Assembly: GCA_902622595.1 (NCBI GenBank)
Contig: CACNQM010000003.1
Coordinates: 124,001 to 188,000 of the forward strand
Direction: 5' to 3'
DNA: 64,000 nucleotides
DNA from: an uncultured Bacteroidota bacterium
GTDB taxonomy: Bacteria > Bacteroidota > Bacteroidia > Flavobacteriales > Flavobacteriaceae
Shown: piece after piece, positions 63,021 through 64,000 of the stretch
Position numbering within the stretch: position 1 is the stretch's first letter
How the letters are laid out: each line of letters begins with the position of its first letter
Notes under the pieces: generated by a model
Seen by the model: the letters and a program-made list of their open reading frames with translations, nothing else
The model's database searches: none
What the model was told of the DNA's origin: nothing
Position numbers and translations under genes: made by a program

Positions 63021-64000
63021 AATAATTCTTTGTATTTTTCTGGGTCAGACTCTCTCATTATTGAGTAAATTCTTTCAAAAATATCTTCAAATGAAGGTTT
63101 ACTCGCATAATCTCCATCGGATCCATAAGGAGGCCTATGATCTTTTGCAGTTAAAAGAGAAGGCTCACTATCCAGGTACTTATAGATATTTTGGTTTTCA
63201 AGTAATTCTTGAAGAATATAACTTGAGCATCCACCGGGCACATCTTCATCAATTATGATAAGTCTGTTGGTTTTTATTATGCTTTTTGAAATTTCCTTTT
63301 TTATATCAAAAGGAATTAAACTTTGAACATCTATTACCTCACAGCTTATTCCATATTTTTCAATTTCTTCAGCTACATTAATTACAATATTGAATGTAGA
63401 TCCGTAAGATACAAGGGTAATATCGGTACCTTCTTTAAGAATTTCAATTTCACCAATTGGAGTTTTAAATTCACCATAATTACTAGGTAGCTGCTCTTTA
63501 GTTCTATAACCGTTTAATGGCTCAATTACTACAGCTGGTTGGTCAATATCTAAAAGTGAATTATAAAATCCTGCAGCTTTTGTCATATTTCTTGGAGTAA
63601 GAATAAAGATGCCTCTTAAAAAGGAAATCATTCCGCCAAGTGGAGACCCTGAATGCCAAATTCCTTCAAGTCTGTGTCCTCTTGTTCTTACAATAAGTGG
63701 GGCTTTTTGACCTCCATGTGTTCTGTAGGTTAATGTGCCTAGATCATCACTAAGGATCTGAAGAGCATACAATATATAGTCTAAATATTGAATTTCAGCA
63801 ATAGGTCTTAAACCCCTCATAGACATTCCTATCCCTTGACCTACAATAGTTGATTCTCTAATACTAGTGTCAAAAACTCTATTCATACCATGTTTTTTTT
63901 GAAGACCTTCTAAACCTTGGTTAACATCACCTATTTTACCTACATCCTCACCAAAAATGAAAATTTTAGAATTATTTTCTAAAAGCTTATCAAAATTATC
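63017..64000 (-). CDS. 2-oxoacid dehydrogenase E1 beta region (TPP-dependent), 5' end outside window
   Basis: Frame open to window edge: FIFGEDVGKIGDVNQGLEGLQKKHGMNRVFDTSIRESTIVGQGIGMSMRGLRPIAEIQY; VPGGCSSYI; PYGSDGDYASKP. Confidence 0.93.
   Translation of the reverse strand, partial: DNFDKLLENNSKIFIFGEDVGKIGDVNQGLEGLQKKHGMNRVFDTSIRESTIVGQGIGMSMRGLRPIAEIQYLDYILYALQILSDDLGTLTYRTHGGQKAPLIVRTRGHRLEGIWHSGSPLGGMISFLRGIFILTPRNMTKAAGFYNSLLDIDQPAVVIEPLNGYRTKEQLPSNYGEFKTPIGEIEILKEGTDITLVSYGSTFNIVINVAEEIEKYGISCEVIDVQSLIPFDIKKEISKSIIKTNRLIIIDEDVPGGCSSYILQELLENQNIYKYLDSEPSLLTAKDHRPPYGSDGDYASKPSFEDIFERIYSIMRESDPEKYKELF

Overview
This is an AT-rich, densely packed stretch of a Bacteroidota (probably marine, streamlined Flavobacteriia) chromosome. 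It is mostly housekeeping: folP, guaB, aroK, accA, dnaB, prfB, dnaN, phoH, purC, miaA, smpB, glyA, pheT, recG, a UvrD/PcrA helicase, holA and split transketolase subunits. It also carries several secreted or lipoprotein peptidases, crtB/crtZ and three tRNAs (His-GUG, Leu-GAG, Lys-UUU). I saw no prophage, transposon, CRISPR array, rRNA or classical defence island. Calls come from reading the translated ORFs against remembered family motifs; no database search was run. The most interesting items are: (i) an ART-like 'HYT...WFTTN..WE' protein with an in-frame 24-bp minisatellite tail; (ii) a cysteine-synthase-like gene followed by an alpha-oxoamine synthase, a candidate sulfonolipid (capnine) pair; (iii) a stand-alone HsdR_N/PD-(D/E)XK protein divergent from holA; (iv) a PolIII-epsilon-like exonuclease fused to an apparently degenerate GIY-YIG domain; (v) TAnnTTTG promoter-like boxes only a few nt upstream of ATGs, suggesting leaderless mRNAs; (vi) an intact RF2 programmed frameshift that splits prfB in the ORF track; and (vii) repeated 4-nt overlaps of convergent stop codons. 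I did not find convincing evidence of a complete, previously undescribed multigene system; the items above are leads.
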